Shown: positions 17,713 through 25,804 of the stretch, piece by piece
How positions within the stretch are numbered: the stretch's first letter is position 1
How the letters are laid out: every line of letters starts with the position of its first letter
NCBI GenBank assembly: GCA_023410055.1
Contig: JAEYQK010000065.1
Location: 1 to 46,384, forward strand
Origin: Acidobacteriota bacterium
Lineage (GTDB): Bacteria > Acidobacteriota > Terriglobia > Terriglobales > Acidobacteriaceae
Length of the DNA: 46,384 nucleotides
Direction of reading: 5' to 3'
Notes under the pieces: generated by a model
The model's input: only the letters and a program-made list of their open reading frames with translations
Told to the model about the DNA's origin: nothing
Databases searched by the model: none
Position numbers and translations under genes: made by a program

Positions 17713-17738
17713 ACGATCAGCTGTTGAGGTAACCCCAC

Positions 17739-18119
17739 TTGAGTTCTGCAAAAAGCACCACCATCGTGGCCTGGACGCTCGGGCTCATTCTGGCTGCGCT
17801 CACTGGCTGGCTCCAGATCATGTTTCGCGATCTGCATCTTGCGTTGCTGGCTGCCATGGCTTTCGCGCTGACGTTATCGCTTATTCATCCCGATCGACCG
17901 TGGATATGGGGATTGCTGATCGGCCTTGCGCCTGCCGCTGCTGAGTTCTACCGCCTTTATCGCGGAGAGCCAGTTCAGCGGGGCACCGTGGAAGTTGCTT
18001 TCGGGGCGGTTTTGCCGGCCTTTGTCGGCGCGCTCGGGGGCTATGCCATGCGCATCATGGTCAAGTGTGTCTTTGAGAAGTCGCCGCAAGAAGACGTTCG
18101 TCCCGTTTCGAAGCCCTAG
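17739..18119 (+). CDS. Small membrane protein (about four hydrophobic segments)
   Basis: The 126-residue protein has hydrophobic stretches at about residues 8-28, 33-50, 54-68 and 84-104, and a charged tail. No family is recognised. TTG 17739 is supported by TGAGGT eight bases upstream, while no ATG occurs in frame before the first membrane segment. It lies 26 bases after the TonB-C-like gene and is probably cotranscribed. Confidence 0.55.
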   Translation: MSSAKSTTIVAWTLGLILAALTGWLQIMFRDLHLALLAAMAFALTLSLIHPDRPWIWGLLIGLAPAAAEFYRLYRGEPVQRGTVEVAFGAVLPAFVGALGGYAMRIMVKCVFEKSPQEDVRPVSKP

Positions 18120-18204
18120 TGTTTCGTCTGTGTTTGCATGCCTTTTGTTTCAGTTAATCAACTAGTTACTCCCGCTGGAGGTGAGTTGCAGCTATCCTGC
18201 GAAC

Positions 18205-19005
18205 ATGGCGGTGAGTCTCACGGTTCTTGGCAGCGGCAGCAAGGGAAACAGCGCACTCGTCTCAAGCTCCCGGACCAGGATTCTGGTTGACGCCGGTTTT
18301 TCCTGTCGCGAGATTTGTCGTCGCCTGAAGGCCATCAGCACCGAGCCCGACTCACTAAACGCGATCGTCATCACCCACGAACACAGCGATCACGTAAACG
18401 GCCTATTTGTCCTAGCCAGAAAGCTGCAAGTTCCGGTCTTCATGACCGCCGCGACTCATCATGCCTGGTGGCGTGTTACACGCGACCGCTACGATGGCGA
18501 GCGGCTGGAGAAACTCGAGACGTTTTCAGCCGGGCGTGGCTTTCAGATCGGCGACATCGAGGTGATGCCGTTTACGATTCCGCACGACGCCGTCGATCCA
18601 GTGGGATTCACGTTCAAGGTCGAAGGTGTCAAGCTGGGCATCGTCACGGATCTTGGTTATCTGCCGGAGAACGTCAAGCATTACGTTCAGGGCTGTGATG
18701 GTCTGATGATCGAATCGAATCACGATCTTGAAATGCTGCGCACCGGGCCGTACCCGTGGTCGGTGAAGCAGCGCGTATTGAGCAAGAAGGGACATCTGTC
18801 GAACGAAGCTCTCGCGGAATTCTTTTCCGCGGACTATGATGGAAGCGCGGCATATATCGTACTGGCGCATCTTTCGGAGCAGAATAATCATCCGGAAGTA
18901 GCAAGGAACGCGGCTGAGCGCGCGCTGGGCGCCCGGTCGGATCTGTTACGGAATCGTCTGATGCTTGCGTCGCAGAACGAACCTCTAGGGTGCGTTCAGC
19001 TCTAG
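18205..19005 (+). CDS. Metallo-beta-lactamase-fold hydrolase, WalJ/YycJ type
   Basis: The 266-residue protein opens with the LTVLGSGSKGNSALV segment typical of the YycJ/WalJ branch, and carries the metal-binding motif THEHSDHVNG. Further ligands lie in the VTDLGY and ESNHD segments and in LAHLSEQNNHPE. Proteins of this branch are putative DNA/RNA nucleases linked in Firmicutes to cell-wall signalling; that role is not shown here. ATG 18205 is chosen from the family N-terminus, although GTG 18181 next to GGAG is possible. Confidence 0.8.
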   Translation: MAVSLTVLGSGSKGNSALVSSSRTRILVDAGFSCREICRRLKAISTEPDSLNAIVITHEHSDHVNGLFVLARKLQVPVFMTAATHHAWWRVTRDRYDGERLEKLETFSAGRGFQIGDIEVMPFTIPHDAVDPVGFTFKVEGVKLGIVTDLGYLPENVKHYVQGCDGLMIESNHDLEMLRTGPYPWSVKQRVLSKKGHLSNEALAEFFSADYDGSAAYIVLAHLSEQNNHPEVARNAAERALGARSDLLRNRLMLASQNEPLGCVQL

Positions 19006-19032
19006 CTAACGGCATTTGAAAGGCTGGCCTGA

Positions 19033-19533
19033 GTGGCGAATGTCACCCATCACGCGTTCGTAACCGGTTTCAAGCCGATCGACGTATTGATGACCAAGTG
19101 CACTGACAAGGTAGTTGGCGACATTCTGGCGGGATGGCGCTATGACATTTCCGGAATCACGCCGGATATGCGTGGCGACTACGAGGCGCATTTCACTGAG
19201 TGCGAACGATGCCGCAGCCGACGCATCATGCATCGTGTCGTTGACTTTGCCTTAATTGTCCTGGCATCGATCTCCGCATTTGTTTTCCTGCTGGCCTTTG
19301 GTGTGATCCATCACTTCGCTCCGCGGCACACGCTGATTCTCGAAATCGCCGCCGGAGCAGGCTTCCTGTTCTCGCTGCTGCTGTGGTTGATCGTTGCCGT
19401 AGCAACTCCGGCGCCACTGCTGATGGTTGACGCAGCTCTGCTCGGTGCACGCCGCGTCCACGACAAACTGCCACCCGAAATCCGTGAACGCATTCCCGAA
19501 GAGCTGAGAGAGAAGATTTCAGGACCGGTATAA
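19033..19533 (+). CDS. Membrane protein with N-terminal Cys/His motif
   Basis: The 166-residue protein has a soluble N-terminal part containing HFTECERC, like the HxxxCxxC of zinc-binding anti-sigma factors, then two membrane segments (about 73-93 and 101-125) and an amphipathic charged tail (about 140-166). It resembles anti-sigma or envelope-sensor architecture, but no sigma factor gene is adjacent, so I do not assign that function. The start is GTG 19033. Confidence 0.55.
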   Translation: MANVTHHAFVTGFKPIDVLMTKCTDKVVGDILAGWRYDISGITPDMRGDYEAHFTECERCRSRRIMHRVVDFALIVLASISAFVFLLAFGVIHHFAPRHTLILEIAAGAGFLFSLLLWLIVAVATPAPLLMVDAALLGARRVHDKLPPEIRERIPEELREKISGPV

Positions 19534-19585
19534 GCTCCGAAGTCACGGACTGTGTTCTAAGCGGGGAAACATCCCCTTGTCAGTA

Positions 19586-19629
19586 TCAGCAATGTCCCCG
19601 GTTCATTGTGTCAGGGATGTGCCCGGTCC
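19586..19629. repeat. Two imperfect direct repeats, possible IS end
   Basis: TCAGCAATGTCCCCGGTTC (19586-19604) and TCAGGGATGTGCCCGGTCC (19611-19629) match at 14-15 of 19 bases. The wording resembles the terminal repeats of some IS481-type elements as I remember them; this is an unverified inference. No transposase gene is nearby. Confidence 0.3.
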
Positions 19630-19740
19630 GTTCCACCCCCCCGCCCCCTTGCTCTGTGGGAAGCCAAGTCTTTGAATAAACAAGACTTACAATTTCAGCC
19701 TTCTCGAGGCTAAAACGTAAACTACTGATTAGCAGGTACT

Positions 19741-19778
19741 TATGCGTTTAGGTTACCAAGGTAACCATTCAACGCATA
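19741..19778. repeat. Nested palindrome
   Basis: Outer arms TATGCGTT (19741-19748) and AACGCATA (19771-19778) enclose inner arms GGTTACC (19751-19757) and GGTAACC (19760-19766), with an AA loop. Both stems are perfect. There is no T run, so it is not an intrinsic terminator. It could be a recombination or protein-binding site, or a miniature element. Confidence 0.7.
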
Positions 19779-20176
19779 TCTACATTCATTTTAGCAATTT
19801 GACAGGGGTGAATCCGACAGAGTCACAGGAGTTGAAAGCTACTTTGAATCAGCAGGTTAGGAGCAAATGTAGGAAGAAAGACAGTTGACATCTCTAGCGT
19901 CGCCTACATTGAAGCGAATTGCAGAGGGCCGGACTGGCGAACTAAGCGTGGGTTGGTTGAGAAATCATCTATGCGAGGAGATGCGGGCGGGACGCCCCCA
20001 TGACAGCCGCCGGGACGGCAGCGCTCCGCTCAGTGAGCAAATTTTCAAAGTACGCTACTCCGCGATAGGTTAACGAATGGCGATTTTCGTTAGGTATCGT
20101 TCCCGTAACGTTGTCGTCTCTTCCCCCTAAGGGCGGCGGGTCGGCCACTTCCACTCTCAGTGCGTCGTTTGGTGGC

Positions 20177-20800
20177 TCAATTGTAGATGTGCCGGTACAG
20201 TCTAGAAACTTCACCAGTCCTTACATCCACCCGGTACGCCATCGCAAAGCCTCTAGCGGGCGGCGGGTCGTCAAAGTGGCCGTTAAGAGTCACCGTTAGT
20301 TGATGAGAATTCATCCATCGCTTTACGCGCAAATACGAGTGCCCCGCTCCGACGTAGTCGTCAGCGTCATGGTATTTCGCGAGGATTAGTTCGGCTAGGT
20401 CAGTTTCTTTCAAAGTCAGTGGGTCATAGACGTAAGCCGATGCTCCATTACTGCCGAAGTTGTCATTAACGAAAAACAAGCGGCTGTTCGGTGACCATCC
20501 GACATCCACGCTGCGCTCGTAGTGTTTTACTTCCTTACGGTCTTTCGTTCCTATTCTTTCAATCGAGAGCGTTCTCGGTTGCGAGTAGTCGGGACATTCA
20601 AAAATTAGCGTCCACACCTTGTTAGGCGACACCATACGGGTCACCGATCCAGAAGGAAGCGTGTAAATCTTCGGGGCGGCCGTTTTCGACTGCGCCCCTC
20701 CGAGCGGAGCCGACTGCGAAATCATCATGTGCTGCGCATACGCAGGTGCGATGAGCAGAAGCAACGTCAGACCGCAGTGAATCGCTATTTTCATCGGCAT
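20177..20800 (-). CDS. Secreted protein of unknown function
   Basis: The 207-residue protein has a signal peptide (MPMKIAIHCGLTLLLLIAPAYAQ). The mature part is beta-rich and has WSPNSRLFFVNDNFGSNGASAYVYDP, which resembles a beta-propeller (WD40/PD40-like) strand pattern. I assign no function. Start choice is ATG 20800 or 20794; an upstream extension to 20848 puts charged residues before the signal and is unlikely. The gene is visibly lower in GC than its neighbours and borders the repeat-rich region, which suggests recent acquisition. Confidence 0.55.
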   Translation of the reverse strand: MPMKIAIHCGLTLLLLIAPAYAQHMMISQSAPLGGAQSKTAAPKIYTLPSGSVTRMVSPNKVWTLIFECPDYSQPRTLSIERIGTKDRKEVKHYERSVDVGWSPNSRLFFVNDNFGSNGASAYVYDPLTLKETDLAELILAKYHDADDYVGAGHSYLRVKRWMNSHQLTVTLNGHFDDPPPARGFAMAYRVDVRTGEVSRLYRHIYN

Positions 20801-20888
20801 TATCTTACGGCAGAGAAGCATTGTTGACGATATCAGCCATCTATCCACCTATTGAGCAACTCCAAGGCAATCGTCCGAGCAGAACACC

Positions 20889-21842
20889 CTAATCCGTCAC
20901 CAAACCACCAATTAGGTCGGTGATCTTGTCGACGCGGTGTTCCATGCACCAGCTTTCAAGGGCGTCGACGATCTTCTCGGTCGCGCATGGATCCCAGTAG
21001 CTGGCGGTTCCGACTTCGACCGCGGCGGCTCCGGCAAGCATGAACTCGATGACGTCTTCGGCTGTGGTGATGCCGCCCATGCCGATCACAGGAATGTCGA
21101 CGGCGTGCGCGGCTTCGTAGACCATGCGCAGCGCGATCGGCTTGATGGCTGGTCCGGAGAGCCCGGCGGTAATGTTCGAGATTCGGGGCTTTCGCGTTTC
21201 CGAATCGATGGCCATTGCCAGGAAAGTATTGACTAGCGAGATGGCGTCAGCTCCGGCGTCCTGCGCCGCACGGGCCATCGCAGGGATGCTGGTGACGTTG
21301 GGCGAAAGCTTGACGATTAGGGGGCGCTTGGCTGCGTTCTTCGCGGCTGAGACGACTTCCTGCAGCAGCACGGGATCGGAGCCGAAAGCGATTCCGCCGC
21401 GCTTCACGTTCGGGCAGGAAACGTTCAGTTCGTAGGCGGAAATGCCTTCGCCTTCGTTCAAAATGCGGATGGTGGTCTCGTAGTCCTCGCGCGTGTAGCC
21501 GAAGACGTTAGCGATAACGAGTACGTTCTGCTTCCGTAACGAGGGGAGCTTGTCTTCAATGAAGGCTCGTGCCCCGATATTCTGGAGACCGATGGCGTTA
21601 AGCATGCCGGCGGCGGTCTCAAACAGTCGCGGTGGCGGATTGCCCGGCATTGGCTCATGCGACAGACCCTTGACGACAATGCCGCCCAGTCGGTCTAGCG
21701 AGACAATGTCCTCGAACTCGATGCCGTAGCCGAACGTACCGCTGGCGGTGATGATCGGGTTCTTGAACGTGAGTCCGGCAAAGGACACCGTAAGGTCCGG
21801 CCGGTTTCCCCGGCGCATCGTGGGCGGATGGATATTCTTCAT
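20889..21842 (-). CDS. pyrD: Dihydroorotate dehydrogenase, class 1B catalytic subunit
   Basis: The 317-residue FMN enzyme of pyrimidine synthesis. It has the family sequences NPIITASGTFGYG, KGLSHEPMPGNPPPR, the catalytic-loop NVSCPNVK (Cys, the class 1 base), LIVKLSPN, and the phosphate-binding IPVIGMGGITTAEDVIEFMLAGA. The Cys and the overall pattern point to class 1B, which needs a PyrK electron-transfer subunit. No pyrK is adjacent in this window. The start at ATG 21842 has a GGGA close upstream. Confidence 0.93.
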   Translation of the reverse strand: MKNIHPPTMRRGNRPDLTVSFAGLTFKNPIITASGTFGYGIEFEDIVSLDRLGGIVVKGLSHEPMPGNPPPRLFETAAGMLNAIGLQNIGARAFIEDKLPSLRKQNVLVIANVFGYTREDYETTIRILNEGEGISAYELNVSCPNVKRGGIAFGSDPVLLQEVVSAAKNAAKRPLIVKLSPNVTSIPAMARAAQDAGADAISLVNTFLAMAIDSETRKPRISNITAGLSGPAIKPIALRMVYEAAHAVDIPVIGMGGITTAEDVIEFMLAGAAAVEVGTASYWDPCATEKIVDALESWCMEHRVDKITDLIGGLVTD

Positions 21843-21908
21843 CTTCCCAACAGTTTACGACACCGGCGGGGTCCAGCCGAACAGCAGAATTGGGCCAATG
21901 GTCAGGAA

Positions 21909-22316
21909 TCAGTACACGCCCAAACGGTTGAAGAAGTCGGCATAAAGCATGTCGGTTTCCTGGATATGTTTGGCTATCCAGTCCCTGATGAACTCCATCA
22001 GATCGATCGTGATCATCGCGTTTCCGGCAATGAATTGCTTCTGAAAGTCCGAAATCTTCGCGATCAACTCCGCGTGCTGCTTTCTGTGTTCGGACAGGTC
22101 AGGGTAGTTGTGACCCGCAAGAAGCTCCTCTTCATCCGCGAAGTGAGTTTTAGTGTAGTCGATAAGTTCGGCCAGACAGCGGCCAAGCACATCGCGACCG
22201 CGTCCGGCACGTATGGCATCATGCAAGTTCTGTGCGAGTGTAAACAGCTTCTTATGTTGCTTGTCGAGTATGCTCACGCTGACGCTGTATTCAGGCTTCC
22301 AATCGAATGTCGCCAT
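21909..22316 (-). CDS. Bacteriohemerythrin
   Basis: The 135-residue stand-alone hemerythrin should bind O2 at a di-iron site. All expected ligand motifs are seen: LDKQHKKLF, THFADEEELL, HRKQHAEL and the C-terminal HIQETDMLYADFF. The N-terminal FDWKPEYSVSVSILDKQH is typical. It lies 66 bases upstream of pyrD on the same strand, so the two may be cotranscribed. Likely roles are oxygen storage or sensing. Confidence 0.92.
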   Translation of the reverse strand: MATFDWKPEYSVSVSILDKQHKKLFTLAQNLHDAIRAGRGRDVLGRCLAELIDYTKTHFADEEELLAGHNYPDLSEHRKQHAELIAKISDFQKQFIAGNAMITIDLMEFIRDWIAKHIQETDMLYADFFNRLGVY

Positions 22317-22370
22317 CGGATTCTCTCTCCGACAGAGGAATCGGCAGAAATTGCTTCTGGCTTCACATGA

Positions 22371-22559
22371 TCACAATAGAACAAAACTTCCGTTGGCGCC
22401 GACTATCGAGACCAGATGCGCGCCGGTACAGGTTCCGCTAACAACGATGATGTTTGCACCGTCGGAAGAAGTGCCGGCAAAGAACACGACTCCGCCACAC
22501 GAAACGAATGTCGAAATCAGCAGGATCGCGAGAAGAGCGTGCATGCGCGGGGAATTCAT
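22371..22559 (-). CDS. Small putative lipoprotein
   Basis: This 62-residue protein has a signal (MHALLAILLISTFVSC) with a lipobox ending at Cys, followed by a short hydrophobic and Gly/Ser/Thr-rich tail. ATG 22559 has GAGTGG five bases upstream; GTG 22568 is an alternative. No family is recognised. It lies 54 bases upstream of the hemerythrin gene on the same strand. Confidence 0.45.
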   Translation of the reverse strand: MNSPRMHALLAILLISTFVSCGGVVFFAGTSSDGANIIVVSGTCTGAHLVSIVGANGSFVLL

Positions 22560-22674
22560 GGCAGCCACTCAATGGATATTGTATCTCTAGTTCAGAAGCT
22601 CACGCCACGACATGATAGGCTCCCGCAAGCGTAAACTTCCATTTCTGCTCTCATTTCCGTTACAGTTATCTCTT

Positions 22675-24132
22675 ATGCTTGACTTAGCTTTTGTACGCGA
22701 TCATCTGGAACTCGTAGAAGAGAAGTTGTGCCAGCGTGGCGCCAATCCTGCCGAGATTCTGAAGGATTTCAAGGAAATCGACGGGCGCCGTCGTCAGGCC
22801 ATAACGCAGGCCGAAACGCTTAAGGCCGAGCGCAATAAAGCCACCGAGCGTATTGCTCAACTCAAGAAGGCGAAGCAGGACGCCACCGCCGAGATCGAAC
22901 AGAATAAGTCCCTGCGCTCGAAGATCGAAGAGCTGGAGAAGGAAGCCGAGTCTGAAGACGCTGCCCTCTGGCAGATCATGCGGACCATCCCGAACCTGCC
23001 TTATGACAGCGTTCCCGTCGGCAGGGACGAGCACGATAACAAGGTCGTGCGCACCTGGGGCGAGCCTCCGAAACTCGACTTCACGCCCAAGCCGCATTGG
23101 GAACTCGGCGAGGGGCTCGGTGTTCTCGATCTGGAACGCGCGGCAAAGCTTTCAGGAGCCCGGTTCGCCGTTTATTGGGACATGGGTGCCAGGCTCGAGC
23201 GTGCGCTGGCGAATTTCATGCTCGACCTGCACACGGGTCAGCAGGGGTATACGGAAGTCCTGCCGCCTTACATGGTCAATGCAGATTCCATGTACGGTAC
23301 GGGGCAGTTGCCGAAATTCGAGCAGGACCTGTTCAAAGTCCCCACGAATCGTTTTCAGCCTGACCCACATCATGTTCCGGTTGTTGGAGAGCTGGTCATA
23401 GCATTAGGGCAGAACGGGGTATTCACAGTGAAGGAAGTGCGAGGATGGGACGTCGTAATCGAGCTCATGACTTCGCCATACGTGATGACAGTACCTCGTG
23501 GAGCGTTGTCTTATGCTTCCGACCTCTATCTGATCCCTACGGCCGAGGTCCCGGTTACGAATTTGTATCGTGACGAGACGCTTGACGGCACGAAGCTGCC
23601 GATCTCGCTGACGGCGTATACGCCCTGTTTCCGCAGCGAAGCCGGTTCCTACGGCAAGGACGTGCGCGGGATCATCCGCCAGCATCAGTTCCAGAAGGTC
23701 GAGTTGGTGAAGTTCGCCAAGCCAGAAGAATCCGAAGCCGAGCACGAAAAGCTCACCCGCGATGCCGAAGAAGTGCTTCAGAAACTCGGGCTTCACTACC
23801 GCACGGTACTGCTTTGCACGGGAGACATGGGTTTCTCATCGGCCAAGACTTATGATCTGGAAGTCTGGTTGCCGGGCCAGCAGCTTTATCGCGAGATATC
23901 GTCGTGCTCGAACTTCGATTCCTTCCAGGCGCGACGTGCCAACATCCGCTATCGTCCGGAAGGGAAGAACAAGACTGAGTACGTGCACACCATCAACGGC
24001 AGCGGTCTGGCCGTGGGGCGCACGTGGGTGGCGATAGTAGAGAACTACCAGCAGGCTGACGGTAGTGTAATCGTTCCTGAAGTGCTGCGGCCTTATATGG
24101 GAGGCGTGGAGAGGATCACTCCGCGCAAGTAA
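22675..24132 (+). CDS. serS: Seryl-tRNA synthetase with a large internal insertion
   Basis: SerRS charges tRNA-Ser with serine. The N-terminal coiled-coil arm (about residues 1-110) and the class II catalytic motifs are present: motif 2 FRSEAGSYGKDVRG with QHQFQKVE, and motif 3 GRTWVAIVENYQ. The protein has 485 residues against about 420-430 usually. The excess lies at residues about 223-282 (bases 23341-23520), between DLFKV and DLYLIPTAEVP, where normal enzymes have about four residues. The extra segment reads like a small beta-barrel (GELVIALGQNGVFTVKEV, then TVPRGAL). ATG 22675 fits the family N-terminus. Confidence 0.93.
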   Translation: MLDLAFVRDHLELVEEKLCQRGANPAEILKDFKEIDGRRRQAITQAETLKAERNKATERIAQLKKAKQDATAEIEQNKSLRSKIEELEKEAESEDAALWQIMRTIPNLPYDSVPVGRDEHDNKVVRTWGEPPKLDFTPKPHWELGEGLGVLDLERAAKLSGARFAVYWDMGARLERALANFMLDLHTGQQGYTEVLPPYMVNADSMYGTGQLPKFEQDLFKVPTNRFQPDPHHVPVVGELVIALGQNGVFTVKEVRGWDVVIELMTSPYVMTVPRGALSYASDLYLIPTAEVPVTNLYRDETLDGTKLPISLTAYTPCFRSEAGSYGKDVRGIIRQHQFQKVELVKFAKPEESEAEHEKLTRDAEEVLQKLGLHYRTVLLCTGDMGFSSAKTYDLEVWLPGQQLYREISSCSNFDSFQARRANIRYRPEGKNKTEYVHTINGSGLAVGRTWVAIVENYQQADGSVIVPEVLRPYMGGVERITPRK

Positions 24133-24191
24133 GCGTTATAAGGAACAGCAAAAGATTGTTGGTCCTAGTAGAAATCGTCGATAATTGAACT

Positions 24192-24566
24192 ATGTCGAAG
24201 CTATGGCAGACAATTCGCGGCTACATCTGGTGGACGCACCCGCGTGGCAATATGCATTACGACGTGATGGTCACACTGATACTGGCGTTCATCTTCCTTA
24301 CGCCCCGCTGGATATTTAACGACAAGCCCACGGAGAGAGTGCCGCATCAAAGCGGGGTGATGGTTTCTCCGGACGGAGGCGATCTTATTTATCAGATTGA
24401 AGCCTCGGCGGTCAGCAGCAGCGACGATGCCACTGTTCGTCAACAACTGCTGCAGGTGATAGAACCGATCTCCGGCGAGACGGCGATCACCAAGTACGAG
24501 AAGATGATTGATAATCACGGGCAGGTGAAGGGGTACAAAGTCTGGGTTCAGAAACCGTACCGTTGA
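24192..24566 (+). CDS. Single-span membrane protein of unknown function
   Basis: The 124-residue protein has an N-terminal amphipathic segment and one membrane helix (about residues 24-40), then a soluble domain of about 80 residues. I do not recognise a family. It lies 59 bases after serS and 21 bases before the LolA-like gene, so it may share the transcript and envelope location. Confidence 0.5.
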   Translation: MSKLWQTIRGYIWWTHPRGNMHYDVMVTLILAFIFLTPRWIFNDKPTERVPHQSGVMVSPDGGDLIYQIEASAVSSSDDATVRQQLLQVIEPISGETAITKYEKMIDNHGQVKGYKVWVQKPYR

Positions 24567-24587
24567 TCGAATTACAGAAAGAGACGA

Positions 24588-25289
24588 ATGAAACGCAAAC
24601 TTCTTGTAGTCGCCGTCTTGCTGGCATGTACGTTCGCACTGGCCCAGGGTAAGGGCAGCGGCAATGCCGCATTGGAAAAAGTACTCACCCAAATGGACAC
24701 TGCGGCTGCGGGGTTCAGAACTGCACAAGCCACATTTGCCTGGGATCAGTACACCAAGGTCGTTGACGAGCACGATTTCCAGAAGGGCACGATCTACTTC
24801 CGTCGGACCCAGAAAGAAACGCAGATGGCCGCTGACGTCAGGGAACATAACGGCCAGCCTGACAAGAAGTACATCCTGTACACCGACAGTTCAATTCAGG
24901 TATTCCAGCCCAATATCGATCAGATCACGAAGTACAGCGTAGGCAAGAACAAGTCGGAAGTAGAGAGCTTCCTTGTCCTGGGATTTGGCGGTCGGGGGCA
25001 TGATCTCGCGAAATCATTTGACGTGAAGTTCGCGGGCAATGATAAGGTCGACGGCGTAGAGACGGCCAAACTTGAATTGACCCCAAAGGCGGCAAGCGTT
25101 CGCAACAATTTCAACCGCATCATCCTCTGGGTTGATCCGGCGCATGGTGTTTCGATTCAGCAGCAGTTCTTTTCACCCTCCGGTGATTACCGACTCACCA
25201 AGTACACCAACATAAAGATCAACGAGAAGATATCGGACGAAGCATTCAGGATTAAGAAAGGTCCGAACACAAAGGTAGTTACACCGTAG
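24588..25289 (+). CDS. LolA-like outer-membrane lipoprotein carrier
   Basis: The 233-residue periplasmic protein has a signal peptide (MKRKLLVVAVLLACTFALAQ). The mature part follows the LolA pattern: a LEKVLTQMDTAAAGFRTAQATF helix, curved beta-strands, RRTQKETQMAADVRE, and a C-terminal ILWVDPAHGVSIQQQFFSPSGDYRLTKYTNI segment read in pieces. LolA carries lipoproteins from inner to outer membrane. The family is divergent, so a different lipid-binding role is possible. Start ATG 24588 has AGAGACG upstream. Confidence 0.75.
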   Translation: MKRKLLVVAVLLACTFALAQGKGSGNAALEKVLTQMDTAAAGFRTAQATFAWDQYTKVVDEHDFQKGTIYFRRTQKETQMAADVREHNGQPDKKYILYTDSSIQVFQPNIDQITKYSVGKNKSEVESFLVLGFGGRGHDLAKSFDVKFAGNDKVDGVETAKLELTPKAASVRNNFNRIILWVDPAHGVSIQQQFFSPSGDYRLTKYTNIKINEKISDEAFRIKKGPNTKVVTP

Positions 25290-25395
25290 TTGGCGGGCGG
25301 TTACCGGAACAGGCCAACAAAGGTATACTTCAAGCAACAGAATCCGGCGGATGAGCGTCTAAACTTGTTCACGCCGATCATTGTGGGTGAGGTAA

Positions 25396-25614
25396 ATGGC
25401 CAAAGTTCTGACGATTCCGGTTATTCCTGATCCGAGCCGCCGTAAGAGGTCGCGGGCGTCCGACAAACGCTATGTTGACGGTCAGAAGATTCTGGTTCAA
25501 GCCATGCGATACCTGGTTCAGGCCGATCCGCAAACGAATCGCGAAGCTATCGAACTGCTCTCCGAACACTTCCGCAATAACTTTCGGATGAGTGATACGC
25601 CAATGAGCGAGTAA
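25396..25614 (+). CDS. Small basic protein of unknown function
   Basis: This 72-residue soluble protein has a basic N-terminal part (PDPSRRKRSRASDKRY) and a predicted helical C-terminal part (VQAMRYLVQADPQTNREAIE). The GGTGAGG just upstream of the ATG is a good ribosome site, so it is probably expressed. No family is recognised. Confidence 0.5.
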   Translation: MAKVLTIPVIPDPSRRKRSRASDKRYVDGQKILVQAMRYLVQADPQTNREAIELLSEHFRNNFRMSDTPMSE

Positions 25615-25738
25615 ATCTTTCACACGCCCCGCCATTTCAATCAGGAACTCCGTAAGGCGAACATCCTATATTACTGGGTTTAGGTGGTTTATCTGTTTTC
25701 GCTTCTCCCTCGTGATGGCAAGCAGAGTGCACATAAAG

Positions 25739-25778
25739 GTGCGGCGGGAGAAGAGCCAATGGACGGACACCGCCGCAC
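25739..25778. repeat. Hairpin upstream of the glycan enzyme gene
   Basis: GTGCGGCGG (25739-25747) and CCGCCGCAC (25770-25778) form a perfect nine-pair stem with a 22-base loop. A possible -10 box TACAAT (25783-25788) lies five bases downstream, so it may be an operator or an attenuating structure before the next gene. Confidence 0.5.
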
Positions 25779-25804
25779 ATCTTACAATGTGATTACCCGC
25801 CTTT

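Larger units (their letters stand above)
19534..20176. other. Gene-poor region with palindromes and repeat relics
   Basis: No convincing gene is present. A 62-codon ORF at 19885-20073 crosses the GC-rich palindromic stretch 19984-20030 and looks random. Visible elements are GGGG/CCCC (19563-19576), two imperfect 19-base direct repeats (19586-19604 and 19611-19629), a C-rich run near 19635, AAGTCTT/AAGACTT (19666-19672 and 19682-19688), and the nested palindrome 19741-19778. The mixture suggests debris of mobile DNA. Confidence 0.5.

Noticed and set aside
19885..20073. A 62-codon ORF in the gene-poor region
   Set aside because: It runs across a GC-rich palindromic stretch, has no ribosome site and no recognisable sequence.
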